Source: Cladocopium goreaui (taxonomy: Eukaryota; Sar; Dinophyceae; Suessiales; Symbiodiniaceae). Taken from it: 64,000 nt of DNA. The stretch spans positions 571,001-635,000 of the forward strand of contig CAMXCT020002347.1 in NCBI GenBank assembly GCA_947184155.2, read 5' to 3'. How positions within the stretch are numbered: the first letter of the stretch is position 1; each line of letters opens with the position of its first letter. The notes below the pieces were generated by a model. The model saw only the letters and a program-made list of their open reading frames with translations, was not told the DNA's origin and did no database searches. Shown piece after piece: positions 22,348-35,135 of this stretch. A program made the position numbers and the translations under genes.

Positions 22348-25300
22348 ATGGCTTCATCGGAAGATGATGATGATGATCGCTTAGATGTATCCCCTGGTGC
22401 CCACCAGCGCTTTGTGACTGCTTTTGCGGCTAGCAAAGCCTTGAAAGCTGTAACTTGGTTGTAATTCCTTGGACACCCCATGAATATCAAAGGTGTTGAA
22501 TCTATATAAAGATATTTGACTGCAGTATTGAAACCATTTTTCACTTAGGTCCCATTGTGTGTTGGGTCTACATCAGATTTGGGATCATAAGCCCAAAACC
22601 CAAAACCTGGCCTCTTCACGAATCTTCACGATCCTTCCTGCCATCTCCGTCGCCTAGGTTGGGATGACACTGGTCGTCGATCATAGTGGAAGAGTTCACG
22701 ATTCCCGTTCAAAGCCGTCGATCAAAGATATCGTTTGCAACAAAGAGGACACTGGGTGAACCAAAATAGAGTTTGTTGAAAGCAAACTGAAATTGATATA
22801 ATCGACATGTTAACGATCCCTGAAGGTTTTGCTGGCTACCATTCGAGGTTCTGGGGGAAGCCCTCATCTTAGCAAAAAGGTTCTTCAACATGCGATTCTT
22901 GAATTCTATTCGCAACACCGATTGCTTCCAGAGGGATGTGTCGCGGAGATGGAATCTGTCCAAAAATGGGCTTTGAAGTGTGGCACTGCTATCAGACGGT
23001 TGGTTCCTTGCACTCAACGGTGCAAACAACTGTATGATGATATGTATTTATTTGTAAAACTATTACCAACATAATTACATACATATAACAATATATATAT
23101 CTTATATTAAATATATAATATATAGTATATATATATTATTATATTTGTAAATAACATATTTATATATTGTTATGTAAATATGAAATTATAGTTTATATAC
23201 ATATCATATAATATATATAGTATATATTAAATATTTATAAATGTTAGATATTATATTTGTATATATAATATATATATATATATATTATATTATATTTGTA
23301 ATATATACATATATATTACCTGGGTGGCGTTGCGTTCGAAGGGACCTGTAAAACCATCAAATTGCTATACATGATGGATCGTTATTTACACCAGATAATC
23401 GGTGTAATACCACACACACACACACATATGATCCCTGTACGAGTTCACCGGGTTAGGTTGGGGCCTATGAATTTCTAATTGAAAATGTAGATTATATAAA
23501 TTAGGGACCCACGAAAATCTAGCAACAGACATCAAACCAGTTTGAGGTATCCTAAAAAAATGGCAACGTACAATAAGTGTATTTTCGAAGCTATGTTTAG
23601 CATTTTCCTTAGAAAAAACACCGCCCTACTTGAATTGCATAGTTTTGAAATTACGAAATCAAATATGTTAGAAACCACTTCAAGTTACTGCTCCCCTTTT
23701 TCTAGAGCCCAACATCCAACCCAACGAACTTCCATCCCCTTTCGGTAAAATGTCATGGTTTCGAATCTCGTTATCCCCATATTCAAGTTGCCATAAGTTG
23801 GGTATCCCTGTTTTCAGACGCACCCAAATACATCCAAATATCTTTTTGTTGGTTGCAATGTGTTGTATTTCATCCCTGTTATTCCACAGCATGGTTGATT
23901 TCCCACAAAAAAATACCCTTAAATTATGATTAAACCCTCATTGCCATTGCCTTCCTAGAGAATCAAGGACCACTAGAAAATCTATGCACGTACTCCCAGA
24001 GATGCTAACGTTATGCTTCTGGATTTGGGGCACCTAAACTACCCAGAAAATCAGGATATTACGACTCAAGTTGTTCTGTAGAAAATTGGGGGAACTTCGG
24101 CAGCATCATTTCAGCAAATTCGAGCTTTTCGAAGGACAGAAAATCAACCCTCCTTAGCGGGGTTAACCCCCCTGAAATCCTAGAGGAAACTCATACCGGT
24201 ATCATGTGTATATATATATATATTTTTTATAGACAGAGAACCCGGTTTGTGAAATCATATTTGTCTTGGGGCCATTTCCCGCATGACGCAAGGCTTCCAG
24301 GCTTCGTCGATTGCTGAAGCGGTCAAAGACTGCCAAGTCAAAACGCCTGACGGAGCTGAAGGAGGCGGCGCGGAAGGCTGGCTGGAATGTCACTCCAGGT
24401 TCCAAGGGAGACTCCAATGCTTCTAGGACACATTATTTTTGTTTGGTGTTCAGGTGCTTCAACTTCCAAAACGTTGAATCGTAAATTTCATGAAAACTCA
24501 ATCCATGAAAGCTCAACTACATGTCATGAAGCCTCCAACTTGACTTGTATCATCGACGTATCCATGATGTTATATTGCAGGGGTCATTGCCATCGCTCAG
24601 GTTAAAACAGGGCTTGGTGACGCAGAGGGCCTGAGTGAACTCAGCGCTGCATCGTCCATGGGGCCTTCCAGCGATTTGTCGGTGGCATCACTGGGATCCA
24701 AGGATGAAAAGTTGGTGAGGGTTGCAAAGCAATTGCAGGCTTTGAAAGTAGCTCTGGAGACTACCAATCCCATGAAACCTCATGAAAATCCATTGCCAAA
24801 AGGTGATGTGGGCAAGGCCGATCGATCTCATGTGAGTGTCATTCCAACCCCGCAACAGAAGCCAATGTCGAAACTACCAGCTGGGGAAAAGGTTTCAGAC
24901 ATCGTTCGCTTGTTGAAGAGCAAACCCACTGCAGCTGATTCGAACAGTGGAGATCCAGAACAGACTTCCAGGGATGTTTGGAAAACCCACGAATCGGAAC
25001 AGGAGAACAAGTATGTACTGCCTTCTTATGTTTCTTGGATTATATATTTGTACACTGGTATAATGCAAGTTTTGATCGATCCACCAGCTAAAGAAAAACA
25101 TAGCCTATGGTTATGTCATGTCTTCTCTGTTTGGGGTACCAAATCTTACATACAACATATTTGGGGAACCAAATCTTGCTTAGCATCCGTTCATTTATGA
25201 TTCATGATCTTGGTATATCGAATTAAGTATATGAGTTCATCATGCCCAGGTTTTGGACTCTTTGGACAAGGTGAAGGGCAACTCTGCGCAACCATTCCCA

Positions 25301-25672
25301 CTTCATGCGAAGTATGTCCCGGCGATCTTGGCTGCGAAAGCTGTGGATGGAAATTGTGAAAAGGATGACGACGATGGCGATGACAAAAAACCAACTAAGT
25401 CCAAACCCAAACCACGGAAAAAAAAGGCTTCTAAGTCATCGAAGCCTCATGGGGAATCCGATTGGCAATATGGTAAAATTCGAACTTTGTTCATACAGAC
25501 CAAGAAAAAATCTGGGCTCCCCTACAAAAAGGCAGCCGAACTCTGGGATGAGAGCGATGAGAAAACCCAGCTCCTGTCGTTGGTTTCCCTAGGTGAACTG
25601 AAAAAACGGAGGTTTTTGGAGCGTGGTGCTACGGAAAACCCGTGGCTTAAAAAGCTGAAAGGCTCAGCCTGA
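22348..25672 (+). CDS. Nested gene 1: multi-exon protein of unknown function
   Basis: Inferred exons: 22,348-22,449 (MASSEDDDDDRLDV..., ending at donor GTAACT, phase 0); 22,826 to about 23,019 (VLLATIRGSGGSPHLSKKV...); about 24,290-24,420 (Arg/Lys-rich, RRLLKRSKTAKSKRL); 24,581 to about 25,010 (after TATATTGCAG); 25,250-25,672 (after CATGCCCAG), ending in TGA. The last exon is Lys-rich and then reads YKKAAELWDESDEKTQLLSL, GELKKRRFLERG. I recall such modules from other dinoflagellate proteins but know no function. The 0.9-kb repeat copy A sits inside its second intron. Splice ends without a stated GT/AG are approximate; whether the gene is intact is not certain. Confidence 0.5.
23080..23315. 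repeat. AT microsatellite
   Basis: About 235 bases made almost wholly of A and T, directly left of repeat copy A. The equivalent position beside copy B (34,150-34,172) is also (AT)n. Confidence 0.85.
23316..24200 (+). repeat. 0.9-kb dispersed repeat, copy A
   Basis: It starts TTACCTGGGTGGCGTTGCG and ends CTCATACCGGT. It matches 34,173-36,294 in the same order and orientation, except that copy B is split by a 1.25-kb insertion. It includes a (CA)n tract at 23,410-23,425. It is non-coding; ends ACC..GG / CCGGT hint at weak inverted termini. Confidence 0.8.
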
Positions 25673-26149
25673 ATGGGCTAGGTAGCCATATTTCGTGTAT
25701 GCCAATTTGAGATCACCTTGGCAAGGGGGATGCCGGCGCGATAGTGTGAAAAAAAAAACATTGGCCACTGTTTATACTCACCTCCATATCAACTGGTAGA
25801 TGTAGTTACAGGATTTCTGGGTTTTCTTCAAGTATGACTTCACCATATTTCACCAACATTGGAGCTAGAAGCTGTGATTGAAATCAGTACTACATAGAAC
25901 ATTTTGGCTCAGAAACATCTAGTCTCTTTTTTTGGTTTTCACGTTACGTGTGGGTGATCCAATGGTTGTGAAAGACCTTCTGTCTTTCCGGGCTCCTCCA
26001 ATCCTCATTTTGGTGTGCCTGCTAACGATCTGGAACACGAAGCTTCACCATGAGCCGGTTCTTTGGTGGCATGGTCAACTAAGGGTCTAACAGAATTGAA
26101 GGATCTCATTTCTTCATGTGTTCAAATACTCTACAGTTGTGAATCAAGA
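25673..26149. other. Spacer between nested genes 1 and 2
   Basis: No exon found. CATTTTGGCTCA at 25,900-25,911 resembles part of the spliced leader but lacks the following AG context. Confidence 0.35.
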
Positions 26150-27754
26150 ATGATGGTTCACCCCAAACTTCTCACCCGCACTAAGGTTAGAGACTTTTGT
26201 GAGGTGTTCTCCGGCAAAGGTGAGATTACTCGAGCACTCCGGGCTGAGACTCGATCGAACTGGATTCCAGTAGTCGTGTTACTGGTCAAGAATATCTATA
26301 ATATAGATATGGCTTATGTTTTGTGTGGAACCTATATAAGTATATATAATATATATATATATGTTATAAACAGACTATACCCGGTTCTTCCCATCAGTAG
26401 CTGGCCTGCGTGGTGCCTGCACCCAGTGATGAGGCCAACCTTAAGGGCTGTGCCATAGACATCGACGACAACCCCCGGGCTTTCGACTTAACGACCCCAA
26501 GCGGGTTCGCGCCCCTTGGCTTATTGAATTACCTGTGGATCAATCAAAAATAATGGGTGTCCACATGGGTGTTCACAGAACCAGAACAGTTGATATGATT
26601 GTGAAAGTGAATTCTTTATGGACATGACCCTGAATTCATAGTTACTTTTCGCAGTCCCCCAAACCCTGGATCGACATGTGCCGGCTAGGCTGACCCTGAA
26701 CGAAGTCTTACGATGCAAACCCGGGAGTCTTCTGGTCTTAGCTCCGGTGTGCACTTCAATGTCTGCTATGTGGTTTGGCCTAACATTGCATCACATCTTT
26801 TTGTTTTTCCCACCAAAAAATAATTCTCCCAAGAATTGAACCGAAATGTCCACTATTGTTGTTCAGTTGTGAGTTTACTGTTAGGCCAACAACTTTTATC
26901 TACTATCCATCTATCGTTTCCCGGAACATTATTTCCGTATCAGCACAACGTTTTGGTGACAGCGGGTGTGAAACTGAACCCTTTTGTTCTTGGTACACTT
27001 AAATGTCTGCAGGAGCCGGCACACTTCGGGGAGATCCTATTTGAAGCCCTATGGCAACACCAACTACGAGTTTGTGGAGCTAGGCAACACGTTGGCTTGC
27101 AGGTGCATTCTCCTGATCCTGGTGGCGCACTGGCGTGGACTACGTTGGTTGCTGGAGCAGCCGGATGGCTCATTTTTGCAGTACTTGCCAAGGTTCCAAT
27201 GGTTACTTCAAGTGATCAAGGCCAGTATGATGCTCATTGCTATGGGAACTACTATACCGTCATATTCTGTACACGGGTATGATATAAATGATATAATTAA
27301 ATATCTATGTCTATATGCAGTATTGTGTGAATTAGTGCACATTTTCTCGTGGAAAAAATGCCATGGTCAATCCTATCAGAATTTCCCAGGGATAAAGTAA
27401 CAACTCTGTGGGTGCACATTAATCCGTGCAAAATTGATTTGTATAAATATGTATTGATACTCAGCCTCCTCCATCAGACAACCATCCAATCTTAATGACC
27501 CGTAGCAGTATATATTTTCCTTGCAGGTCTATGTGGCCTACTTTTACATGGGAAAGTTCAATGGCGAAACGCCAAAGCGCCACCGTGTGTGGAGCAATGA
27601 CCACATGTTCTTGTCCGAGATTGTCAACCGGGCTGGATACATGAGCAGGCAAGAACAGCAGGCTTGCCATGTGAAAACAGCCCGTAAGTACATCGACAAG
27701 AAAGGCGTTTCAAGATGCGTGGGCATCAAGGATGTCTTGAAGAAGAGCCAGTAA
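26150..27754 (+). CDS. Nested gene 2: methyltransferase-like multi-exon gene
   Basis: Exons: about 26,150-26,260 (EVFSGKGEITRALRA); 26,427 to about 26,526 (GCAIDIDDNPRAFDLTTPSG); 27,013-27,220 (YEFVELGNTL, then WLLEQPDGSFLQYLPRF); 27,528-27,754 (after CCTTGCAG; GETPKRHRVWSND, ending VLKKSQ and TAA). FSGKG, the acidic DIDDNP and LEQP resemble motifs I, II and the ENV box of Rossmann-fold C5-methyltransferases, but no PCQ motif was found, so catalysis is doubtful. The third exon joins the fourth in phase (VIK|VYVAYF), with a GC-type donor (AAG|GCCAGT). The family recurs in dinoflagellates to my knowledge; function unknown. First-exon boundaries are approximate. Confidence 0.5.
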
Positions 27755-28139
27755 CTCGACCCACATTGTTTGGGGTGCATCGTTCCCCTGGTTTCAACTT
27801 ATCCTCTTTATTCGATAGTTAGATACCCTGCATGACCCTATGTTTGAAAGACACTTCAATCTGATTTAATGTTTGGGCTTGGTGTGATGCGACATATACT
27901 GAGTTGCAGTAGAGCCCCATGCCATGCGCTTAAGTAACACGATCATTTCCAATAGGTGTTGATTTCATGAGCTGGCTTCGATCCATGAAATCAAGAGCCC
28001 CATACTTTCCGATGAAACAAAGTTATATAAAAAGCATGAACCGTATATATCTGGATCTTATAAATATGCTTGTAAACGGAGCTACTTCCCGGATCAACCA
28101 GGGGGCGCCTTGGCATAGACAGATCATAGAATTGCATCC

Positions 28140-28990
28140 TCGGCGTACCTGAGGCATTACACCCGCGAATTTGGGGAGTTCATTGCTGAGAAGGTACAAG
28201 CTCACATTAATGTGCCCCGTCAAACAAGGGGGAACGGTATATGGGATAATCCTATTCATCTTCGATTCCATGTGTATGTCTCCAATACGAAATATTTTTG
28301 AATTTATTTCTCACAACAAGTAAGGAACCAATGGGTGTGCACATATGCATGCATACATACATACATACATACATACATGCATACATGTATAGTTTGACTT
28401 TATTTAGTGTTTCTTTATAGCGGTTGCAGAGGTGTGAATCATTGTTGGGCTGGATGGTTCCCTATTTGGATTCAAGATTTCTTCAGAATTTCACGGGATA
28501 GCTGCCAGCCACTTCCCCCGTATGTACAAACAGAGAAACTAAAAATGTGAAAATAACAATCACCAGAACTCCCCGGCAAGCAGGGGTTGCAATTGTGCAA
28601 CTAACAAGGGTAATAAAGATGTTGATATGATGTGAGGTGCCTCTCCCAGAAGCCCCTCTTCAAGATCTTCCAAATGACCTTTCTGATTTGGAGCTCTTCA
28701 AGAAATACTGCTTACCGCTTCACAAGACTGACCGGTGGGATGAGGCGAGCCCAACAAAAAGTGTCCTTAAGATGGGGATACCTTCAAAGGTCTTCAGATT
28801 GATTTGTATCATGGGTATTTCGATTTGAGTACACTGATCCAATGAATTCACATCATTATTTGGGGGTTTCGTGTTGTCCACATCCAACATCAAACCCTTC
28901 GGCCCATCTTGGCGGTTCAGGCCAAGATGACAGAAGTCCTGGCATACTTGGGCTCCTGCAAGCACGTCAACGTGCCAGGGAACTGGGTAC
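28140..28990 (+). pseudogene. Nested gene 3: exon fragments
   Basis: Three separated pieces look coding: RHYTREFGEFIAEK followed by GTACAA (about 28,150-28,192); DLSDLELFKKYCLPLHKTDR and following residues (about 28,640-28,790); and KMTEVLAYLGSCKHVNVPGN (about 28,924-28,985). The frames do not join simply and stops intervene. The order resembles a module seen in large dinoflagellate proteins. The window around 28,340-28,387 is a (CATA)n microsatellite. I treat it as a decayed gene. Confidence 0.4.
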
Positions 28991-29351
28991 CCTGGCTTTA
29001 TATATACTTAGTCGGTCTTCATGACATGCATCAAGCATCATCCATTTATCTATCTGACTAGTTGCACTTAACCTGGGATCTTTTAATATTCGAAACCCAT
29101 ACATAAATACAGTGGGGAAAAATCTTAATACTGGGGCCCTCATCTAAGGAACAAGTTCTCGTGGACCTCGGTTTGCATTAGATGACCGAATCTTTAACGA
29201 CCTATGCCAGGTCGGCCAAATTCAGAGGGCACAACGCCATTTCACGGCAAATCTGATGATTTCTCATCAGGATATCGAAAAAGAGCAGCTGGTTTTTGCC
29301 GTATGTGAAAATCTCATGAAACAACAAAGGTAGCAAATTGGTTCAGGAGAC
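28991..29351. other. Spacer, no gene seen
   Basis: Nothing recognisable before the middle TTTGGCCGTGAAAA array. Confidence 0.4.
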
Positions 29352-29431
29352 ATGAAAAAATAAACCGTGAAAAAGCGTGCATTTGGCCGTGAAAAACCGT
29401 TGATTGGCCATGAAAAACGTGAAATTCACAC
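29352..29431 (+). repeat. Middle CCGTGAAAA array
   Basis: Contains CCGTGAAAA, CATTTGGCCGTGAAAA, a variant with GATTGGCCATGAAAA, and CGTGAAATTCACAC. The last word recurs at 39,147-39,160 in the right-end array. Confidence 0.8.
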
Positions 29432-29668
29432 TTTGATTTTTGATCATTTTTTGGCATCTTTTGGAAGTTTTTTCATGTTTTGTTCAGATGTTGATCTCCC
29501 GAGTTTGAATTTCACAATATTTCACACATGTTTGAACCCTCTGAATTTCACAATGAATTTCCACTCGGCGTTTCGTGATTTCATTGCCTCTGAACCTATA
29601 CCTTTGGTTTTCAGCTGCCTGATAGCTGTTAACGTTTGAAATCCCCTCGCCTGAACCTGTGCGTGTCC

Positions 29669-32600
29669 ATGGGGAAGAGGGGTGCCAGTGGTGATGCCCA
29701 GAAGCTGAAAGCTTTGCAGCTAGCTCTTCGAAAGAAGATGGAAGCTGAAGCAGCGACTGTTACCAGTCCTGCTGGTGTCGGGGCTGCTGCTTCTACGGAG
29801 GCAACCGAAGTCGAGATGCCACCTCCAAAGGTACCTCGAAAAGACAAAAAGCAAAAGAAGGAAAAGAAGGAGAAGAAGGAACAGTCAGGTTCGAAAGAGC
29901 CAGCGATTGAAAAGAAGGATGAGCCAGAGCTCACTGAGAAGGATCTCGAAGCTGCTGTGGAAGCGGCCATGGACGCTGCCGTTGCAGCTGGTGATGTTGC
30001 TGCTACTGAGGAGCCGAAGAAACTCAAGAGGCTTCGACATGTTGAGTGTGAGCCGGAAGCTCGCCCAAAGGCTAAGGCGAAGGCCATGGCCAAGGAGAAG
30101 AAACCGGATCCTCAAGAGCCACCCTTTGACACTACCTGGGAGAACCACAGCCTTTTGATGAAACACTTTCAGATCAGTGAGGACGAGGCCACTTCTTGCC
30201 TTCTTCAGGTGATCGGCCCGGATGACAGGTACAAGAAATTCTGGGGGAAGTTCAGCGTCGATTCCAAGGATTCCAAGGACAAGGGCAAAGAGACTTCAGA
30301 GCCTACGGCCAAGACCAAGGACGCTGTTGCCGCTCAATCTGATGATGATGATGGGACGGAGTTCTATGGAGGGGGTCCAATGACCGACAATGGTGATGAT
30401 GATGATGATGTCGACGGGGACACAGCTTCGACTTCTTCGGGTGGCACACCACCTCGCCCACCACCACCTCCAGCTGCAGCTCCAGTTGAGACTGTCAGCT
30501 CCGAGCCAGTGATTGACCAGATGGAGACTCAGCCCATGGAAGTTCCTGAGCCTGTCATCCAACACATTCCTTCGAAGCCGGATGATGCTGAAGTCGCACG
30601 ACGTGACTTTGCCGAGAAGGTGAAATCTGCACCCACGCCGGCCAAAGCTTTGGAGAAACAGGCACTGGTGTGAGAGCACTTTTTGTGATAGGTCCGTAAC
30701 ACGGAAGTGTTTCATCTAAACTGAAACCACGGGAACTTTTGTTTTTGGGATGTGTACATAACAGGGAAGTTTCCTTCATGAGTTCTATAAGTTCAATGAC
30801 ACTTTGAGGAAATATTGACAAGAGTTTGAAAATCGTGTTTATGTCCTAATGATTTTTTGAATACATTAATTGACTCTCCCTTATATATTTTGTGTAGTGA
30901 GAATCTTCAAGAAATACATGTGGGGATGGTACTTCTATTTTCCACTGCTCACATTTCATGAGCCCTGACTAGGCTGACTGCCCTAGCAAGGTCCCGGTGA
31001 ACTGTGGGCTTCCACGGCGATTGCTGTCGCTTGTTTCGAAAGGAAAGAGTTAAACTTTTGATGACCAAAACCTCACAAAAGTTGGTATACGTGATATGTG
31101 GTTGTCCCTTTCTAAAACAAACATGTCATATATATATATATATAAGTATATATAATATCGAACTGTCAGGTCTTGCACAACACTGTCGCTGGGCCAGCAC
31201 GATCTCTCCCGTCAAGCTTCCGTCATGAATCACGATGCTGAGAAAGCTGAGACACTTTCCACGTGTCCTGACTAACATGTTTACGTTTTTCTCCTGATGT
31301 TTAAACATGTTTAAACTAGTTTTTGAAGTTTTGTTTTTGTATTTTTTCTTGGATTTTTTTTGTTTCACAGGTTGGGCCCTTCAGCTTCGCAGACAGCGGG
31401 CGATGATGACAAAGTCGCCGAGATTGTGAAAGCATTGAGCTTGCTTTCTGTGACGATGAAGCAACCGTGGTGCAGGGATTTGATGACTGAGCTTGGCTTC
31501 TGCCTCCCTGGACAAGTGCCCGAAGATCAAGAGTTGAATGATGCCAAGGATGGCAGACCTTCTGGATCGAGACCTTCTGGATCCACACCTGTCTCTCCTG
31601 CACATGTACCTGCACCCAAGCCTGCGCCTAAGGCCACGCCCACTCCGCCCACACCGCCTGAAGAGACACCTTCGGCCACACCTCCTGCAGCCACATCCCC
31701 TGAAGTTCCGGAGCCAACGACTGGAGCTGAGAAGCCTGAAGATCCTGGAGCTAGGGCTGTTGTCATCAACAGCTCTACTCACAGAGCAGCCCATGCTCGC
31801 TTGCAGAGAAGGATGCACTCTCTTGGTGAAGCTGAATGCCCAAACATGGCGAAGCTTTGGGCTGGCAGCAGAAAGGACTTTCGATGTTTTTGGTTTGAAA
31901 AATATGTTAAAACAGATTTCCATTCAGGGTGATTCACACACTTTTTCATGATTTCCACTTCCAGGACAAGCAAGAGCTTCTGGCGAAGTGGGTTCAAATG
32001 GAGAAAACCTGGCTGCGGTGGAGTGTGCTTTGCAGCTGCAGCGTAAGCAGGAGGGAGAGTTGGAACATGGCCGAGAGTTGCTCACTGTGAGTGAGATGAA
32101 AGCCAAAGGATTCAGTACGAGCATTGGAACACATTCGGAAATGATCAGGTTTTTTTCTTTCCCCAATGTGTGCCGTACCTTGTTGTTGAAACAATGTTTT
32201 TGTTTTTGGGGGATTTAGTCAATGTTTTTTAACGTCATCATGTTCACAAATTTTCGATTCAGGGCGAAGATCGAAGCGATCGTCAAGAAACCTGGTCATC
32301 CTGACCCAGACGCCCCTCATGATGTTGCCAGCACTCGCTGGTGGTGCAATGTTGGAGGGAAATACACAGGGCGCGAAGTTGCATCTGTGACCATGAGGGC
32401 ATCCACCACTGTGGCGGCCACTGCGGATGCTCTCACTTCTATGTTGGGTGGATCAGAAGGCTGTGCATCTGGAAGTGAGATGCTGTCCTTGACCAATGGG
32501 AATAGTGGCTCGGAAGCCACCTCGGGTGCAACACCTGTGCCATCGATGGAGGCATTGGTGGGATTGATTTCCGCCAAGGCCAAAGCGAAGTCGAAGGCCA

Positions 32601-33523
32601 AAGCTAAGGCCAAGGCGAAAGCCAATCCCAGCCATGCAGCTGCAACGACGCCAGCAGAAGCCCGAGAGCAATTTCGCACTTGGGCAATTTAGATTTCACT
32701 GTCTTTTTTGTTTAGGGGTTTACAAAATGAATCTCGAAATTTCATGTTTCAAAGACATGAAGACCAAAAGCATTTTTTGAAATAGGAAACACAACCCAAT
32801 GACAGTTTTTTGTGAGGCAAGGACATCAAGAAGGAGCACGCTTCGTGCACCAACGTTGCCATGGACCTTCCACCAGGACATGCGCTGAGGACTGATCTTG
32901 CGAACGCAAAGGCCAAGCTGGAAGAGATGCTGGAAGAGTTTCTTTTCAGCATCAAATCAAACACCTTAAGGTTTGAAAATCATAAACGAACTTCTTTGTA
33001 CCATATATATGAATACATATTTACATAATATATATATATATTATGTGTATATATATATACATATACAAATATATATATATACATTTACATAAACATATAT
33101 ATTTACACACATATATATATACATGTATATGTATACATTAAAAAATATACATATATATATATGTATACATATATATATATATAGCCCCTGTGAATTATAA
33201 ACACCAAAACCTATAACTACATTTTAGGTTTGGAGCTTGCTACATCCATCAGCCAAATCCAAGGCTGCGTACCATGCCCGATGAGGAGATCGCAGACTAT
33301 GCCGAGACTTGTGCCCAGAAGGTAGGAGACCCATCGTAAACCCCGATATCGATATGTTGAAATCTTTAATGGTTCATTCCCATCAGTGTTTTTCCAAACG
33401 AACTATTCCCAAACAAAAAGTCATGTCATCGCTTCCCTGCTTCAGGTGCTGGATTCCCGCATGTTGCGGGTGCAGGCCTCTGCAGTGGCCAAAGAATTTC
33501 GAAAGGCTGAAGCGGCAGAGTAG
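29669..33523 (+). CDS. Nested gene 4: Lys/Ala-rich multi-exon gene, frame-shifted
   Basis: Exon 1 29,669-30,667 (ATG chosen; MGKRGASGDAQKLKALQLAL; acidic, basic and Pro-rich blocks; donor GTGTGA). Exon 2 31,393-31,875 (TAGDDDKVAEIVKALSLL; ends AGAAAG|GACTTT, a GA donor). Exon 3 31,965-32,148 (DKQELLAKWVQ, then NGENLAAVEC). Exon 4 32,263-32,683 (KIEAIVKKPGHPDPDAPHD, ends TGG|GCAATT, a GC donor). Exon 5 from 32,822 (DIKKEHASCTNVAMDLPPG) to about 32,938. Then short exons near 33,230-33,320 and 33,447-33,523 (VLDSRMLRVQASAVAKEF, stop TAG). In exon 3 the first and second parts are in different frames (break near 32,000), so the copy is probably defective. I recall this exon series from other dinoflagellate genes, without function. 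An (AT)n tract fills the intron at 33,003-33,184. Confidence 0.5.
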
Positions 33524-34317
33524 ATAGCCTCGATCACATGCGGCTGACAGGCTCCGATTTTGAGATACATGACCCTTCGTGACATCTGGGTCGCTCCCAT
33601 TAGGTTGCCAGGGGAGACATTGTCAATAGGATATGGGTGAAATGAAAATAGGTATCCAATATCCATCAAAAAATATTCAAATATCATTCCATAAAATGTT
33701 CAATCTTTGTCTTGGAATACCCTATTAGTATTTCATAGTGTTTCAAGTCCTGCAGGCAATGTGCTGGCATTTTCTTGGATGATGAAAGATGGATGGCTGC
33801 TGATAGCCTACCATGCGATGGCGCAATTGGGATTCCAAAACCATAGACCATGGCTTCAACAGCCGTGAATGGTGATGTCGCTGGCCCGCTGGGAAGAAAA
33901 AAATCAGGTTCTTGGAGCTCCCATGGAAACGGAATCCACCACCCATATTGTATTCCCCTTGGATTGGTTGTGAATCTTCGCAACTTTGACCAATCGACCA
34001 CTGAATTGACATGATTTCGAGAAAACAAACTGGGATACATCCATGCCCGCGCAGGTGAGCTATTTCCTCAAGCACAGTCGCTGCTGCGAGACCAGCTCGA
34101 TGTAGCGTTTCTTGGTAAGGATCCTGATGGGAACAACAACCATCCAATCTTTGTATATTATATATATATATATTATCTGAGTGGCGTTGCGTTCGAAGGA
34201 ATCTGTAAAACCATCAAATTGCTATACATGATGGATCGTTATTCACCCCGCTTCGCGTGGGGTGGCCGCCCACACCGCAGGTTTATTTCGGTCCGTGAGA
34301 GGGGCTAAGGGTGGTTT

Positions 34318-34690
34318 TCCCCCGTGGGGGCTCCCCAAGCTAAGAATTTTAACTTTCCCCCCGTGGGGGCTCCCCAAGCTAGGGAATTTTCACTTTTCCC
34401 CCCCGTGGGGGCTCCCCAAGCTAGGGAATTTTCACTTTTCCCCCCGTGGGGGCTCCCCAAGCTAGGGAATTTTCACTTTTCCCCCCCGTGGGGGCTCCCC
34501 AAGCTAGGGAATTTTCCCCCCGTGGGGGCTTCCCAAGCTAGGGAATTTTCACTTTTCCCCCCCGTGGGGGCTCCCCAAGCTAGGGAATTTTCACTTTTCC
34601 CCCCCGTGGGGGCTTCCCAAGCTAGGGAATTGACAGCTTCCCAAGCTATGGAATTTTCACTTTTCCCTCCCTTGGAGGCTCTCCAAGCTG
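34318..34690 (+). repeat. 41-bp tandem array with internal hairpin
   Basis: About nine units reading CCCCCCGTGGGGGCTCCCC then AAGCTAGGGAATTTTCACTT and TT, the last ones degenerate. Each unit contains the self-complementary CCCCCGTGGGGG / CCCCACGGGGG core. Open frames across it are repeat translations. Confidence 0.85.
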
Positions 34691-34962
34691 CGGAATTTCA
34701 AATAGCTAGACAACGACGCCTAGATAGTCCCCCAAATCCCGTGTTCTTTGAATGTGTTTCCATGTTTTTGCAATGGTTTCCTTCAAAGCACGGTACTTTA
34801 TTTACACTTTTGTCGCCATAAAACCGGTCGAAAACATCATGTTCGACAATGCTTCCAATTCCCTTATCTCCCCAACCGTTGAAAATACCGCTATTTACAG
34901 TGTTTTCTTCAATTTTTCCATGTTCCAATGCCGGTAGCCAACTCCAACATTAATATATATAA

Positions 34963-35135
34963 GAAATCCTTCCAAAACATTGTTTTTGACAGTGTTTTTC
35001 CAATGTTTCCAGTCAAACAGACGGTAATTTACACGTTTTTTGCCATAAAGGCAGTAAATCCTTCCAAAACATTGCTTTTGACAGTGTTTTTGTAATGTTT
35101 CCAGTCAAGCATACGGTAATTTACACGTTTTTTGC
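34963..35135 (+). repeat. ~86-bp tandem duplication
   Basis: AATCCTTCCAAAACATTG...GTTTCCAGTCAA...CGGTAATTTACACG occurs at about 34,967 and again at about 35,054, with a few substitutions. A diverged third piece starts near 34,780. Confidence 0.65.

Noticed and set aside
25900..25911. CATTTTGGCTCA as a spliced-leader relic
   Set aside because: It lacks the following AG and the preceding CCGTAG, and no gene starts next to it. A 12-base match is weak evidence.
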